A stretch of 64,000 bases of DNA from Chalara sp. BL73 (Eukaryota > Ascomycota > Leotiomycetes > Helotiales). Position numbers and translations under genes: made by a program. The DNA lies in the NCBI GenBank assembly GCA_918026815.1, contig CAKJVC010000081.1, positions 1-64,000 on the forward strand, given 5' to 3'. The notes under the pieces were generated by a model. That model had not been told where the DNA came from, did not search any database, and saw only the letters and a program-made list of their open reading frames with translations. Below are positions 10,836-22,181 of the stretch, piece after piece (position 1 is the first letter of the stretch; each line of letters starts with the position of its first letter).

Positions 10836-12938
10836 ATGCCAGAATCGAAGAGCGAAGCGTGGTTCCATATTGACTTTGGAATGACTGGATGTGGTGAATT
10901 CGGCGATCCTCCATAATACAGATATAAGCGATACTAACAAATTGAAGCGGGCGAAGGCATGAAAATTCCGTCTCAAAACAGCTTGTCGTCCATCCAAAGT
11001 TGCTTCATAAGTAAAACCCCAACAACCATTCTTTATGACGAAGAAGGCAACGTTAAAGTTGGGAAACGCGCCTCCGATGAATGTGGCATGGTTAGCAATC
11101 TTAAGGGGTTGTTTGTTGATAAGATTTCCGCCATGATACGCCCATCAGAGATGAAAACAGCCGAAGAATTGATTACGGACTACCTCCACCAATTTTGCAG
11201 CGATCTGCTCTACCGATTCTTGAAAAAGGAAGGCATCGTAAAACACCAACTCAAAGCAATGTGGTATCTGACAACACCCGGTTGCTGGAGCAAGGGAGAT
11301 CAGTTGGACTTCCAGGGATGATTGGCTCAGAGGGTTCTTGTCTCCATTCTTCCGGACTCTACCGTTTGCGTTGATATTTCAGAGTCTCTAGCAAGCTGCG
11401 AATTCTTAGTCGACCACCTACAGCTAAGCCCTGGGACTTGGGCGATCACTTGTGATGTAGGCGGGCTGACAGTTGGTATGTTAATTCTTGCGCAATTTCT
11501 CCTCCGTTTCGTGGCTAAGAAACGCCTAAGAGCGTTCTGGATATTGTGGAGCATGACCTGCGAGATCTAACAAAGGCGTACAAGTCTCATGATTGTCAAA
11601 TGGCTTACAGAGCTATCTGCTTACTACAGCATTCGCCCGCTCAAATCACTGACTACTTGAATAGACACCGCTATTTGTTTGACTCAGAGTGTGGAGGGAA
11701 AGACCATTCCAGAAGCGTTTCCAATCGCATTTAAAGCCCCTATTCACAGGGGCGGTCTGAAAAGTGTTGCTGATATTGATAGAGACCTATATCTGCTACT
11801 TGAACAAGCCGTATCACATGAGGACACTGCAAGAAGTGATGCCCGAGACAAGGCACTCAATTTTGTGTACAGTAGTCAATGGGAGGCTTTTCGGCATGAA
11901 TTCCAGGGTGAAACTGACCTCAACATTAAGCTAGAGAGCAGCCTAAACATCGAAAACCATAATGTAGGAGGCAATTCGATTTCCATCAAAGGGAAGCTGA
12001 TTACAGTATCAAGGTATGGAGGCTCTATTATTGCCCCTAATCCCATATCTAATGAATGGACGTTGGATTAATCGATTGCTAGACACTTAATACAAGCACT
12101 CTTTAACGACTTCCTCCGACGTATGTACGATGAACTTGACAACGCAATACGGCGATTTAAGGAGGTCAGCAACGGACGCAGAAGACCCGTGAGTGACGTC
12201 CATTTCTTAGCAGCCAGAGGCGTTAATTCAAATCTTCATAGGATCTCATTGCACTTTGTGGCGGCGGAGGCATGATGGCGGAACTTTTGAATAAATTGAA
12301 GTTGCGTTACCCTGGAATTCCTATCAAGACGGCACAGACGATTGAGCAATCGTCAGTATCTCCTGTACGACAAATATCATATATCTAATCATCCTTAGCT
12401 GTCTTGCAACAATTCACGGTCACCGGATACATCGGCTCCGACAGATACTGCAAACCTTCTTGGCTAGTGTTCATTTAGGTATCTCTGCCCCGGAAAAAGG
12501 ATCGTTGAAGAGAATTGAGTGGCGAGAGGTAGGTTTTTAATGCTATCACCGCCAAGGGGAGGCAGCTACGTACAAAACGAACCAACACTAATGACAGAGG
12601 ATACTCAGAACCCGACCCGAGAGACAATATTCCAATTCATTGCCACAGGCTCTAGCAAGACACAAGTCCATTATTTTCTAGTGCACTTAAAGGGCAATAT
12701 GAGGCCCGAACAGTTCGCGACGGAAAGGTTGACTAAGGAGCCTGGGGAAGGGGATCGAGCTTTGGTCTGGAGACTGGAAGTCCCCGTCGTCAGGTCACGG
12801 TTGGGGAAACAAGTCTATTTCATTACTGTAGAATGTACTGGCAGTGGAAGAGGAGCATTCAGTTTCAAAGCCCATGACGGGCAAAGTCCTGCTGTAAACC
12901 TGAACTTGGTTGCCGCACCTTATTACTGTTTAGATTGA
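10836..12938 (+). pseudogene. Hsp70-like (HSPA12-type) ATPase gene with premature stop
   Basis: Fungi carry many Hsp70-superfamily ATPases of the HSPA12 type, and this region reads as one. Exon 1 (10836-10893) gives WFHIDFGMTG, the phosphate-1 loop. Intron 1 has branch ATACTAAC. Exon 2 (from 10948) gives PTTILYDEEGNVKVGKRASD and MWYLTTPGCWSKGDQ. An in-frame TGA at 11319-11321 (CGA mutated) interrupts it, after which the same frame resumes to ITCDVGGLTV, the phosphate-2 loop. Later blocks carry ADIDRDLYLLLEQAV, the adenosine loop IALCGGGGMM near 12244-12273, and a C-terminal beta domain at 12519-12938. The N-terminal lobe looks shortened, and several later block joins need introns I can place only roughly. 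The nonsense codon argues for a dead or dying gene; readthrough or a sequence error is the alternative. Confidence 0.65.
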
Positions 12939-13573
12939 GCTGGACCACAAGCAGAATGTTTTTCTTGGCGGCAAGAGACTAGGGGATAAGACTGTACATT
13001 ATTCTACTTATTTTTTTGGGGGTGGGGGTGTGGCAAGCATCTTAGTTCTTCATATTAGGTCAGTGTCGGTTATAGAAAGCTTGTATAATAGAGTTTAGAA
13101 CATAGCTTTGCTCTTTTCGCGCGCTGTAAAGTAATTGACTCTGGTGAGCACCAACGAATCCCGTTTCTCACTTTGTTTCTCCCGCTGCTGATCATGTTTC
13201 AATCTTGCAACAAACAACCAGCCTTTTACATAATTGATTTATTGGAGCCGTGATACCGAACCTGTCTGAAACTTGGACATGACCCTAACTGGCACACGTC
13301 CATGTACCTCTTTGTTACTGTTCAGCTAATGTAAGTCGAGGTCTTTCAAAGTAGATCATTGACTCAGGGACTAGGTGAGGCCGAAGGAACAATAGCTACG
13401 GCATGGATTATATATAGAGGCTGCTGAAGCTCTCCCAGCCACAATCTTGTCACCTCAGTGTAACCCAACAGTTATTTGCCTCCACCATACCAGATATATG
13501 TCGATCAATTGAACAGCCGTTCTTCATCCACTAGCTTACACATTACCATTCAATCCTCTTCCTTCCACTTACG
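12939..13573. other. Intergenic, promoter side
   Basis: No gene. It contains a G-run (GGGGGTGGGGGTG near 13018-13030) and a TATATATAG motif near 13408-13416, about 160 bases before the next start codon. Confidence 0.4.
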
Positions 13574-14107
13574 ATGTCCAGCCCAGTTTCCGTCGCCGAC
13601 CTGATCAACACAACCATCTTCATTACGGAAGTAATCTGTAGCTTCATCTCCGCAATAGATGACCGCGCCGACCTCTGCGCCGAGCTGCAACAAGTGAGCT
13701 TCCATATCCGTCTCACCGCCAGCCTCACCAACGAATACTTCCTCGACCCCGATCTGCTCGAAGGGTGGGGCCGCTCTCTCATGGGCTTCCGCAAGGTCGC
13801 CCGCCGCCTCGAGAGGGAGCTCTGTGCTTCTGCTGCGCCGATGACGATTCCGGCGCGGGTAAAGTTCGCGATCCGGTCCAAAAGTTGGGCTGAAAAGGAG
13901 GTGCGGAAGTTGAAGGACAAGGTGGTCGCCATCGACAAGCTGAATAGGTCGTACGTATCCCCAGCGCCTCGTGTCCGTTTTCTTGTGTTTTGCCTGCTTG
14001 ATCAGAGGCTAAGGCTAAGCTATGCGGTCTTTAGGATTCGAGAATTGGCTGTGAGTAGAAAAGCCTTGGAGAATCTTGGAAATCTTCCAAGAGATGAAAC
14101 GTTGTAG
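13574..14107 (+). CDS. Small protein resembling fungal STAND/HeLo-type N-terminal domain
   Basis: Exon 1 (13574-13950) and exon 2 (14035-14107) give 149 residues. The intron runs from GTACGT to CTTTAG, and reading through it gives a less natural 177-residue frame. The start MSSPVSVADLINTTIFITEVICSF followed by amphipathic helices resembles the N-terminal all-helical domain in front of fungal NACHT/ankyrin proteins and the fungal N-terminal domain of STAND proteins. Here it stands alone, with no NTPase or repeat domain downstream. In this position such domains may act as membrane-active effectors or decoys; that is inference. Domain resemblance is moderate and based on pattern only. Confidence 0.6.
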   Translation: MSSPVSVADLINTTIFITEVICSFISAIDDRADLCAELQQVSFHIRLTASLTNEYFLDPDLLEGWGRSLMGFRKVARRLERELCASAAPMTIPARVKFAIRSKSWAEKEVRKLKDKVVAIDKLNRSYVSPAPRVRFLVFCLLDQRLRLSYAVFRIRELAVSRKALENLGNLPRDETL

Positions 14108-14516
14108 GAGGAGGTATTGCAAATCTAGCCTGTTATATGAAACATTATTGTATAGGCCGGTGCTTCACATAGTAACGGATTAGATAACACGCATGACTAA
14201 AAGTTGCATCAAGTTACATGCCCTTTATTAATTCGCTTTTGCCTCATCATTTCTGCTGTTTCTCCCCAGTTTTCGTTCTTCCATGTTTCCTTGAATTTTC
14301 CCGTTTCTTGCATTCATGCCCATTATTTTCTAGCCTAGGATTTGCTCCTCTCCAAATATTGCATCTTTGCTTCATTATTCTCAACTAGCATCTTCGATAC
14401 CAATGATAATACGTAAGTAGCAGCACTATATCTTTACAGAGTGTATTGATTAACTCCACGCCTCTCTGCTCCAGTCGACGTCCGCAAAGCTAATCCATAC
14501 CCAAAGGCCTTACTTC
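14108..14516. other. Convergent intergenic region
   Basis: About 400 AT-rich bases between two genes that end toward each other. Nothing else is seen. Confidence 0.45.
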
Positions 14517-15115
14517 TTAAGAGCCAGTCGTCAGCTTCGCGATAAGGGCTCGATGTAGCTGCTCGTGACTGCTCTGGACCTGTGACCTCACCAGTGGAAG
14601 CAGAAGAACGTTCCCCGTAACATCGCACCGTTCGTGCAGGGTCGGGCTGCTTCCATCCGCAGATGTCACTTCCCAGTGTCCCGTGGTGGTAATCCCAAAG
14701 CCGGCGCTGACCACGGTGTCCATGCTTGCGGGGCCGTTTTGGAACGTCGCTATGTATGTCGTAGGGATGATGCTGAAAAGCGTATCTGTGATGGAGTAAA
14801 CGGCCGGTATGGCTGTTGGTGCGCTGGTAAGCGCCGAGCTCTTAACGAGGGGGTTGAGATGGATCATCGTGTCTGCGTCGTGCAGGACATCGAGTACTGC
14901 CGAGGGTGATATGTTTGCTGGGATTGGGGTGTCGATGGTTATAGTGATTGTCTGATCGATGACTGTGGAGAATTCACGTTAGCATTTTTATATTATGTAG
15001 AGTTGCTGGGGCTGAGCGTACAGCGAGGATCAATGTTGACCGGCGCTCCCATGATCTGTGTAACTATACACAAGAAAGGGGTGACTATTGAAAGTTTGGG
15101 GTTGAGCAACGTCAT
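14517..15115 (-). CDS. DUF7053-type fungal protein
   Basis: Two exons (15115-15022 and 14962-14517) give 179 residues. Donor GTACGC and acceptor CCACAG restore VNIDPRFIDQTITITIDTP. The pattern matches the fungal DUF7053 family: a beta-rich START/SRPBCC-like fold opening with a TITITIDTPIP strand, then VLDVLHDADTMIHLNPLV, YSITDTLF and GHWEVTSADGSSPTLHERCDV. The usual partner residues of the family are present and length is normal. Some homologues sit in secondary-metabolite clusters, but no biosynthetic neighbours are present here. ATG at 15049 is an alternative start that would drop 22 residues. The biochemical role is unknown. Confidence 0.72.
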
Positions 15116-16214
15116 GTATACAGCATAAGAGGCAGCGACTCGATACTCAAGTATAGAAGAAAAAGTAGCTTAAGTCTTAGGGGTAAACACATTATTCATC
15201 GCACATTATATGAACTATAGACTCTAGGACTCTTTGCTAAGAAAAGAATATCAGGGGGCCTAGAACGGCACAGCAAATAAGAGCCGTGAAAGGGAGTGCA
15301 TGTTTCGAAACTATTACTACATCAATCATTTAAACATTTCGTTGGCCGGCCCATTTTAATGCCAATCAGGCTCTGGATGATGTGGGAAGGCTGGTCACGC
15401 TTCTGGCCAGCGGTCACTTTCTAGCAAAGGAGGCTCATCTTTGCTACGTCTCAAATCACGAGAAGATAAAAATCTGGGTTTCACCCTGAACAACGAGTCG
15501 TATGTGAGCCGTGGCAAATAGTATTACACATAGCCGCTCTTCAGGTGGCTCAGCCCCTAGACTCTACGGCAAAGACGACACGTGATCATCCCTATAAGCA
15601 CCTCTTTAATGTATGCCACTTTAGGGTTGCCGCAGCGTTTCACTGCGTAAAGAATAGAAATGGAGGGTTGTTGGCGCAACGTAGCAATGGTTTAAGGCCA
15701 CAGCCAAGCCCTTTTACATATATACCACCGGCTCATGTCAGGCTAAAATGCAAGGCTCAGATTCTACGACTTATGGCATACAGGAATTAAAAGCCTTGCT
15801 CAATCCAAGGTATATGTGCTGTCAGACACAGACAGGTTATTGCTGGTCTATTAGGATGGGGACTTACTTTACATTCTTGTAAAACCAAATTATTATGGTA
15901 TCAGATTAGTTAAAAGAAGTTGGGCGTAATGATAAACGTGCTTTTCCACCTGCCTAATAGCAGGCTGAGCTGTATCCTATATGCAATATACCCATCCTCC
16001 AGGCATCGATAAAGAGCCATATCCCAGCCATAAACACCAAACGCCACTTTCTTCCATGAAATCAAGGTGTGTTGACCTTCCATTGATGTGTTGCCTTCCA
16101 TGTGCCGTCAACACCGTTTCTAACCATATCAATCTTATCCTCTCTAACACTCTGTAAGTCTCCATTCTGCCCACATCTACCCACAGAACAGAAAGAGAGA
16201 TGAGAGGTGTAAAA
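15116..16214. other. Intergenic, no gene seen
   Basis: About 1.1 kb with only short unconvincing frames. It includes the promoter of the DUF7053 gene at its left edge. Confidence 0.5.
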
Positions 16215-16742
16215 TCACAGACTTAGCCTATCCAAACTCAGACTCCCACCACTCCTCTGTCGTCTGATAGTCCCCAACTTAAAATACCGCTCCTCGCCTG
16301 CCGCTGTCCGGCCACCGATATACCATTTCTCCGCCCCTAAAACGTCCCTGAAGCCCTCTGAACTACTATCACTCTCCCTCCTATTTCTCGCTTCAGTCCA
16401 GTATCCTCTATTCGCCCCATTTGCCACCCCACCCCTTTCAGAGCCTCCTCTATCACCGCCGATGTTTAGGGGTTCTGTTCCGGGACTTAAAGATAATGGG
16501 CTTGTTGAGACATTTCTTGGTGAATGGAGAGTAGAAAGAGCCGCTGTCGTGGCGCCGGTTTTTGTAGTTATGGTGCGTGGATTTGACGGCGTTGTGGTTG
16601 AAGAAGAGGGGGTGTGTGTGGTTGTATGTGAGGGTTGTGACGAAGATGGGTTTGCTGAAGTCGCTTTCCCATGAGAGACGGCGGAGTGGGCGCGGAAGGC
16701 GGCGAGGAAGTTGGAAAGGAAGGGTCTTTGGTTTGTCGGCAT
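16215..16742 (-). CDS. Conserved Ser/Thr-rich 175-residue protein
   Basis: A single uninterrupted frame of 175 residues from ATG at 16742. The N-terminus NQRPFLSNFLAAFRAHSAVSH is followed by a long Ser/Thr/Pro linker. A more ordered C-terminus contains RGYWTEARNRRESDSSSEGF and KWYIGGRTAAGEERYFKLG, ending SGGSLSLDRLSL. The ordered ends with a disordered middle resemble a small conserved ascomycete protein without an assigned function. No signal peptide, membrane segment or catalytic motif is visible. The clean start, stop and composition make it a real gene in my judgement. Several Ser/Arg motifs could be phosphorylation sites (inference). Confidence 0.7.
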   Translation of the reverse strand: MPTNQRPFLSNFLAAFRAHSAVSHGKATSANPSSSQPSHTTTHTPSSSTTTPSNPRTITTKTGATTAALSTLHSPRNVSTSPLSLSPGTEPLNIGGDRGGSERGGVANGANRGYWTEARNRRESDSSSEGFRDVLGAEKWYIGGRTAAGEERYFKLGTIRRQRSGGSLSLDRLSL

Positions 16743-17734
16743 TGTGAATGTTGTGTGGTTTCCAGAGATGGGTGAGAGTAGGATGATCGTCTCTAGGCTC
16801 TGCTGTCTGCTGTCGTTGTAGCAGTATCCAGAATCCTCTTTCCCCGCGCAGAGATAACCCTCTTTCTACTGCCCTTTTAAAGTTTGCCTCCTGGATCTCG
16901 TTGCCTCCAAAGCGTTTTTGGATATGGTTCTCCCTCCACTACCCCTCGATTCCGTTGCACGTCCTTATCGTTCAACTTGTGTACACCAGCGTAATGCCCT
17001 CTTCTTGTTTTGATTCTTGATGTCGTCTTCTGCCTGACAGAGAGAGGTGGGAAGGTTTAGCTTTGGGGCAGATGAGGGGAAAAAGGTTATTCAGTGGAAT
17101 GACGTCCGGCGTAGTGGCTCGTCGGGATGCGACGGGCTTGAAGGGAAAGATGCGGGACGATGACAAAGGACCAATTACAAGCCATGTATTTTGCAGCAGA
17201 TGCTTAGTCATGTATGCCGCATCAACCAAAGAAAACCGTCTGAGGCATCCTTCATAGTTGATTCATTTCCCATAAAAGTGTTGCTGTCAAAAAATGTATG
17301 CGCTCATATCAATGGTCTTTCAGCTATCGCGGGGGTGAGAGAGCGGGATGGGAAAGATTAGAGGAATGACGGGCATCATCTCAAAAAAAGAACCTTGTGC
17401 AACAAGCCTCTGCGAGCAAGATGCAGCCCGATGTTCGCAGATTATCCAGTGACGAGCCGTGCATTACATGTGAGCTGCAGCGACGTTGCTTTTTTGTCTT
17501 GCCGAGGATCGCCACATTTCGCAAACAATGAGATGATTATGTCAAGTGCCAGAGTGGGATGCAAATGGCAGGGTTCACGTGGCGTATCACGTGTGCCATC
17601 TATTGGATACTGTGCTCAGCTACTTGTACAACATTAACTATTCTCTGTATCGCTAGCTGTCTACACTCTATCATAATTCTTACTACACAAATCCCAACTG
17701 ATGCGGGAATATACTACACGGGAGTTTCGACCTT
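16743..17734. other. Intergenic, no gene seen
   Basis: About 1 kb between the 175-residue gene's promoter and the 3' end of ALG10. Pyrimidine-rich stretches near 16840-16990 may be 5' leader sequence. No gene is recognised. Confidence 0.45.
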
Positions 17735-19657
17735 TTACCACATAAATCTCTGTACCTTCCCTGGCTCATTCTCCCAAGTGAAGCCGCGGTGAAGAAAGAT
17801 ATATGCCGTCGCTGCGTTGATGGCCAGGAACCAAAGGGTTTCTGCCCATAGCCTGGGGTCGTGCTTCTCATAGCCCCATTCCCTGAGAACTCTTTGCGCG
17901 ATGGGAAGATAGCCTGTCCTTGGAGCGCGGTCGGACTTCGGCCGGGCATTGCCCTCAGCTGGGTATGAAGGAACCTGTAACCGCCAGAAAACCCATGGAA
18001 GGATAAAGTATCTAGGTTCAACTAGTGGCGCGGTGATGAGTGAAAGAGCTGTGCTAATAAGCCAAATAAGAAACCAGGAAGTCGTGACTTCCTTAGTTGT
18101 ATTCTGCCATCTCACCATCTTCTTTTTCGCCGCAGCTTCGGTCGATACAGGAAAAGAGGATCTTGTCGAGAGAGTTTGGAAGCATAGGTAGAAGGCGGTG
18201 AGGTAAGCAGGCGCGAGTAGGTATCGGATGAGTGGATGTCGGAGAATAGAATACCGGAAGACATAAAACATGTAATGTCGGTTATCGGCAAGGGTGTAGG
18301 GATGTATTAGAGTATTGAAATGAATGATGAGGAGAGCTATAATGGAAAATGCTGCCAGTGTTGTTAAAGTGAGGAACACTCGTAGAGAAGTGATTCTCGG
18401 CTTGTTGGACGCTGCTGCTTTTGGTTTAAGTGCTTTTTTTGATGGCTGAGGGCGGAAAATTGATTGGTAAACGAGCAATGCCGCGGATTTGAAAAGGGAA
18501 AATGCCGTAGGAATAATGAGAGGCAACGAGAAAAAGGCCATGAAAGGCCACAGGTAGAGGAGCTGAGGAAGGTGGAGTGTTGCGACATGCGCTGTTTTAT
18601 CGCCAAGCACAACGCCGCCATTCCAGAACACGAATGCCGCAAATGAGATGAGAAGAGACACGTATGGCGATATCCGTCTCAAGACGATGATTGGGTGAAA
18701 GAAGGTGGCTACTGAGATGCTTATTGCACAAAGAGCGAGGTCTAATTCCTGTTAATAGAGGTGATATAGAATGAGAGTCACATACCATAAATTTCAGCAT
18801 CTTTCAGTGCAACATCGTGAATGTCTCCTCGTGCGTATTGGTGAAAGGAGGCGGAGAATTTGCCCTGCCAGCAGCTGCGATCCTTCTCATTCTTCCCAGG
18901 TATACTCTCAATGCTCTTTAGCGTCCTTGAAACTTCCAAACCGCCCATGAAAACAGCAGCCCAGAAGATATTAGTCTGTCGCATTGTCAAAGCCAAGATG
19001 CCTACAATGTACAGCCATACACCACTTCCTCTCTCCAGGAACAGCCGATACATTCTCAGCACCACGCAAGTGCTCAGAATATCAGTATAGAAAAGCCCAG
19101 AGAAGAAGAATAGCGGTGGAAAGAGTGCGATGTTAAACGCAATGTGCTGCCCATTGGCGTCCAAGCGCAGCAATCTAGCAATATGTGTCCGACATGATCC
19201 TGCATATGCCATGGTAAAGAGCAAGGCTAACGTATTGAAGAATCGGAGAGTAGCAACGTCGCATTTGCGAATACCTCCAAGGTTACAGAAATAAGTGGAG
19301 AATGCATAGAGGCCAGGTGGAGTGGTGAGTTTTGGATCCCAGATGTGGAAGTCACCTACACAGTAGGCCTGTGCTTGTGGAATATGAAAGACCTCGTCCT
19401 GTTCCTGTTAGCGGATGCGCCCTGTAACTTAGAATTCGAGAGATATCTAGGTTAGATCTTACCATATATGGTTTGGGAACATTTGCCATCACATGACTGA
19501 GCCATTTCTTGCACAAGATGGCAAGTGAGCCAGCAAGCAAGAAGAAGAATTCGGATGAGTCCCCTATGAGTTTCGTTGATAGCGCATCTTTGGTAGTATA
19601 GACCACAGCTATCCAAGGAATATAAACAAGCCACGTGATGGGATTGGAGAACGCCAT
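17735..19657 (-). CDS. ALG10: Dol-P-Glc:Glc2Man9GlcNAc2-PP-Dol alpha-1,2-glucosyltransferase
   Basis: Three exons (19657-19463, 19398-18786, 18741-17735) encode 604 residues, typical for ALG10/DIE2. The enzyme adds the last, alpha-1,2-linked glucose to the lipid-linked oligosaccharide in the ER lumen, completing the donor for N-glycosylation. Family hallmarks are visible: MDEVFHIPQAQAYC at 65-78, DPKLTTPPGLYAFS, LTMRQTNIFW, GDKTAHVATLHLPQLLYLW, DNRHYMFYVFRY and the C-terminal RFMW. Many hydrophobic segments fit a polytopic GT-C enzyme. Splice sites are GTAAGA/GAACAG and GTATGT/ATTAG; the second acceptor was chosen by phase over a nearer TTAACAG. This gene looks fully intact. Confidence 0.95.
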
Positions 19658-20335
19658 GTGGCCAGATTGTGTAATTGATGTCACTTTATCTCATAAACTT
19701 GCCACGGACGGCATATCACTATAGAAAATCAGTCTACATATCCTCTAAGAATACACAACCGCCGCGTAAATATCAGACTGGGTTGGGACACGGCCAGAAT
19801 AAGGTTTCATATGGCTGGAAAATTCCTTCATAGATAGGAAAGACTCAAATCATCTGGTTAAGAAGCAATGAAGAAATCTCAAGCTAATCAAGTCAAATAG
19901 CTAAACATACCTGTGAATGTTGATTTCCGCTTGCACCTATAAAAGTTAAGGCAAGCAATCGTTGCCATACGTAAAGGAGAAGATGTGGTTGGATCTCGCT
20001 TGGGAAGAACATGAACAGCGAGAGATGTGTCTTTAGCCAATCACAAGCACTCTGTACTGTACCTTGCCAAGCGAGGCAAGATCAACGGTCTGCATACAGA
20101 GAATTAACGCCTTTTCCATTTCTGATTATCTACTCTTATATGTGTAAATAAATAATGGCCCAGGAAATAATCAATTCTCGTACTTTCTTTTTCTTCATCT
20201 CAAACATGTACAGTTTTCCGTGCCATTCAAGTGTTTTGTGTGAAATTGGTACACTCCTATCTGTAGAGCAACATTCCAACAGCTTAGCGTCCCAAATACA
20301 TTTCTGAATAAGTTCAGAAAGCCCCCAGACTCGAA
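19658..20335. other. Intergenic, ALG10 promoter side
   Basis: About 680 bases upstream of ALG10, with no gene recognised. A short CT-rich tract (ctttctttttcttcatctca) lies near 20183-20202. Confidence 0.4.
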
Positions 20336-20654
20336 ATGCCCGTAAATATCTTCTCCAAGTGGCCGTCTCAGAAATTGCAGAGCGAAAGGTCTCCTCTCAA
20401 TTTCATTCTCGATATTCAGAGACATCGCCGTACGTTTCGCAGGTCTAGGACGCATCGAGCAGCCTATAGTCCTGCTCACACTCTCAACACATACTATCCT
20501 ATCGACCACTACCACCTTTACAGAAAGGGCTTTTGATTCGCTTTCCAATCTATCAATAAATGGCCAGATTCGTTCCAGCCGACGAACGCACCCGGATTTC
20601 CTGAATCAGACTAAGAAGAGTTCGCGTCGTGACGGATGTGGTCAACGACACGAA

Positions 20655-21794
20655 ATGTTTAGTTGTATGGCAAGCCACACCCTCTGCCTTTGCCGTATGA
20701 TAATGGTAGTTTGAGGAGATTACTAGAGTGGATCAACGGTGGTAGACGAGAACCATTTGAGCACATGGTTGAGGGCGACGACGAATGGTTTGTCAGGATC
20801 CAGTATTGATGGGGAGTGGTGCTCATGGCCCTCGACATAGCTTTGAGCATCGGTGGCCACGAAGAGATCTAGCGATTACAGGATACTGTAAAGGCAGATC
20901 TGAATACATGCTTCCCTCAGATCGCAAACTCACGCGCCATCTGGAGTCTTCTGAAGACCGTGGCCTTGGAGCTAACAGGGAGTAAATAAGATGTTGGTAG
21001 TGATTTCGATCGCGTGAAGGGCATTTTGCAGCAGCAGCTCGAAAATGGAGTCCAAAGCCCATTTAGAGACAAGACAAGAGCAGAATTCTTGCAGATCATT
21101 GATTCTAACACGACATTCGAGCAATACGAAGAACTGGAGGATGATCACAGATAACACCATTGATCACCAGCAAGAGAACATCAGTGATTCTAGCATTCTG
21201 AACCGTCCTGCATCTCTAGAGGCTATCAATATCTTTGAACAAAGGCTCCATGCTACATTATCCGGTGACTTCAAAGAGTTACGGACTATATCTAATGGCA
21301 TAAGCTCTGTCTGGAACATCTAGTACTGTGAGAGTTTGTAGCTTCTTCTTCTAAACTCAAACTTGCCGAAGATATCTTGGGAATTCCCCACGCGAGAAGC
21401 CTATATGCGAATTGCTGAATTGGGACGATGCTCCTAGGGGGTCCAGGTGGAGTGGCCGCACCTGAACTGCAAACACCTGGTTCAGCTTAACGACGAGGAG
21501 CTCGTCGATTTAGAAAAAATATGGTTGATTGGTCCAGAGATAGTTCAAGAAGGGGCTGCTGCGTTCTTCGAAAGATTTGACAGCGAAGAAAATGAAGCCT
21601 TGAAGAAAAGAGTAGAGAGGTTGGTCAAAGATAACTTGGGTCGTCTGAAGGAGTTGAGAAATGCGGAATGGGGAGTCATGAGGCCAGAAAATGAAATTGG
21701 AGTGTTCTACTGGAAGAACTTTCGAGATTTCATGGAGCATTTGGCCGAGCAAAGCAGTCAATGGCAAAACCCAAGCGAGAGACATGACTCCTAA
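20655..21794 (+). pseudogene. Decayed gene with four in-frame C-to-T stops, family not recognised
   Basis: One frame runs from about 20655 to 21154 and reads as natural protein, including LPYDNGSLRRLLEWINGG, DDEWFVRIQY, ADLNTCFPQIANSRAIW, SPFRDKTRAEFLQIIDSN and FEQYEELEDDH. It is cut by TGA (20807-20809), TAG (20870-20872), TAA (20987-20989) and TAA (21152-21154). Each is one C-to-T step from CGA, CAG, CAA and CAA. A following frame (about 21142-21320) and a last block (21447-21794, LNDEELVDLEKIWLIGPE and EWGVMRPENEIGVFYWKNF) continue after frame changes. The protein was acidic and helical, without membrane segments. A possible first exon lies at 20336-20536. I do not recognise the family. 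Several clustered transitions of one type point to RIP rather than sequencing error. Confidence 0.6.
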
Positions 21795-22181
21795 TTTCCG
21801 AGCAACCAGTGCATCATATTTTCTGAAAAATTTCGACCCGTTATCGGCCCATATAAAGACTTAGCAGAGTCTAAGGTTCATGCAATACTCCAGCTCAATG
21901 GTGCTCCCAGATAACAGAAGAGGCTGCTGACGCGGTCGGCTGGGCAGGCTAGAACCGGTGACGAAACATACAGTTCCGTTCAGAAGCTCACGAACGCGAT
22001 ATATGGAAAATAACAATCGTTTTGAACATCCTCCGAGAATGGAAACGTCGTTGTATGCTTCATACAAGCCTCAACTTCCATATCGCATCGCTCCAAGATT
22101 TTTCGGTCGTCTTGCCTCATTAGTTCTGTGGTATTTGTTGACGGGTTTGAGCAATTCATTTCCAAATCTTGGTTGGTATTC

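Noticed and set aside
12519..12938. Independent 139-residue gene
   Set aside because: Its content (beta-rich C-terminal part, FQFIATGSSKTQVHYFL) fits the last exon of the Hsp70-like gene, and no promoter gap separates them.
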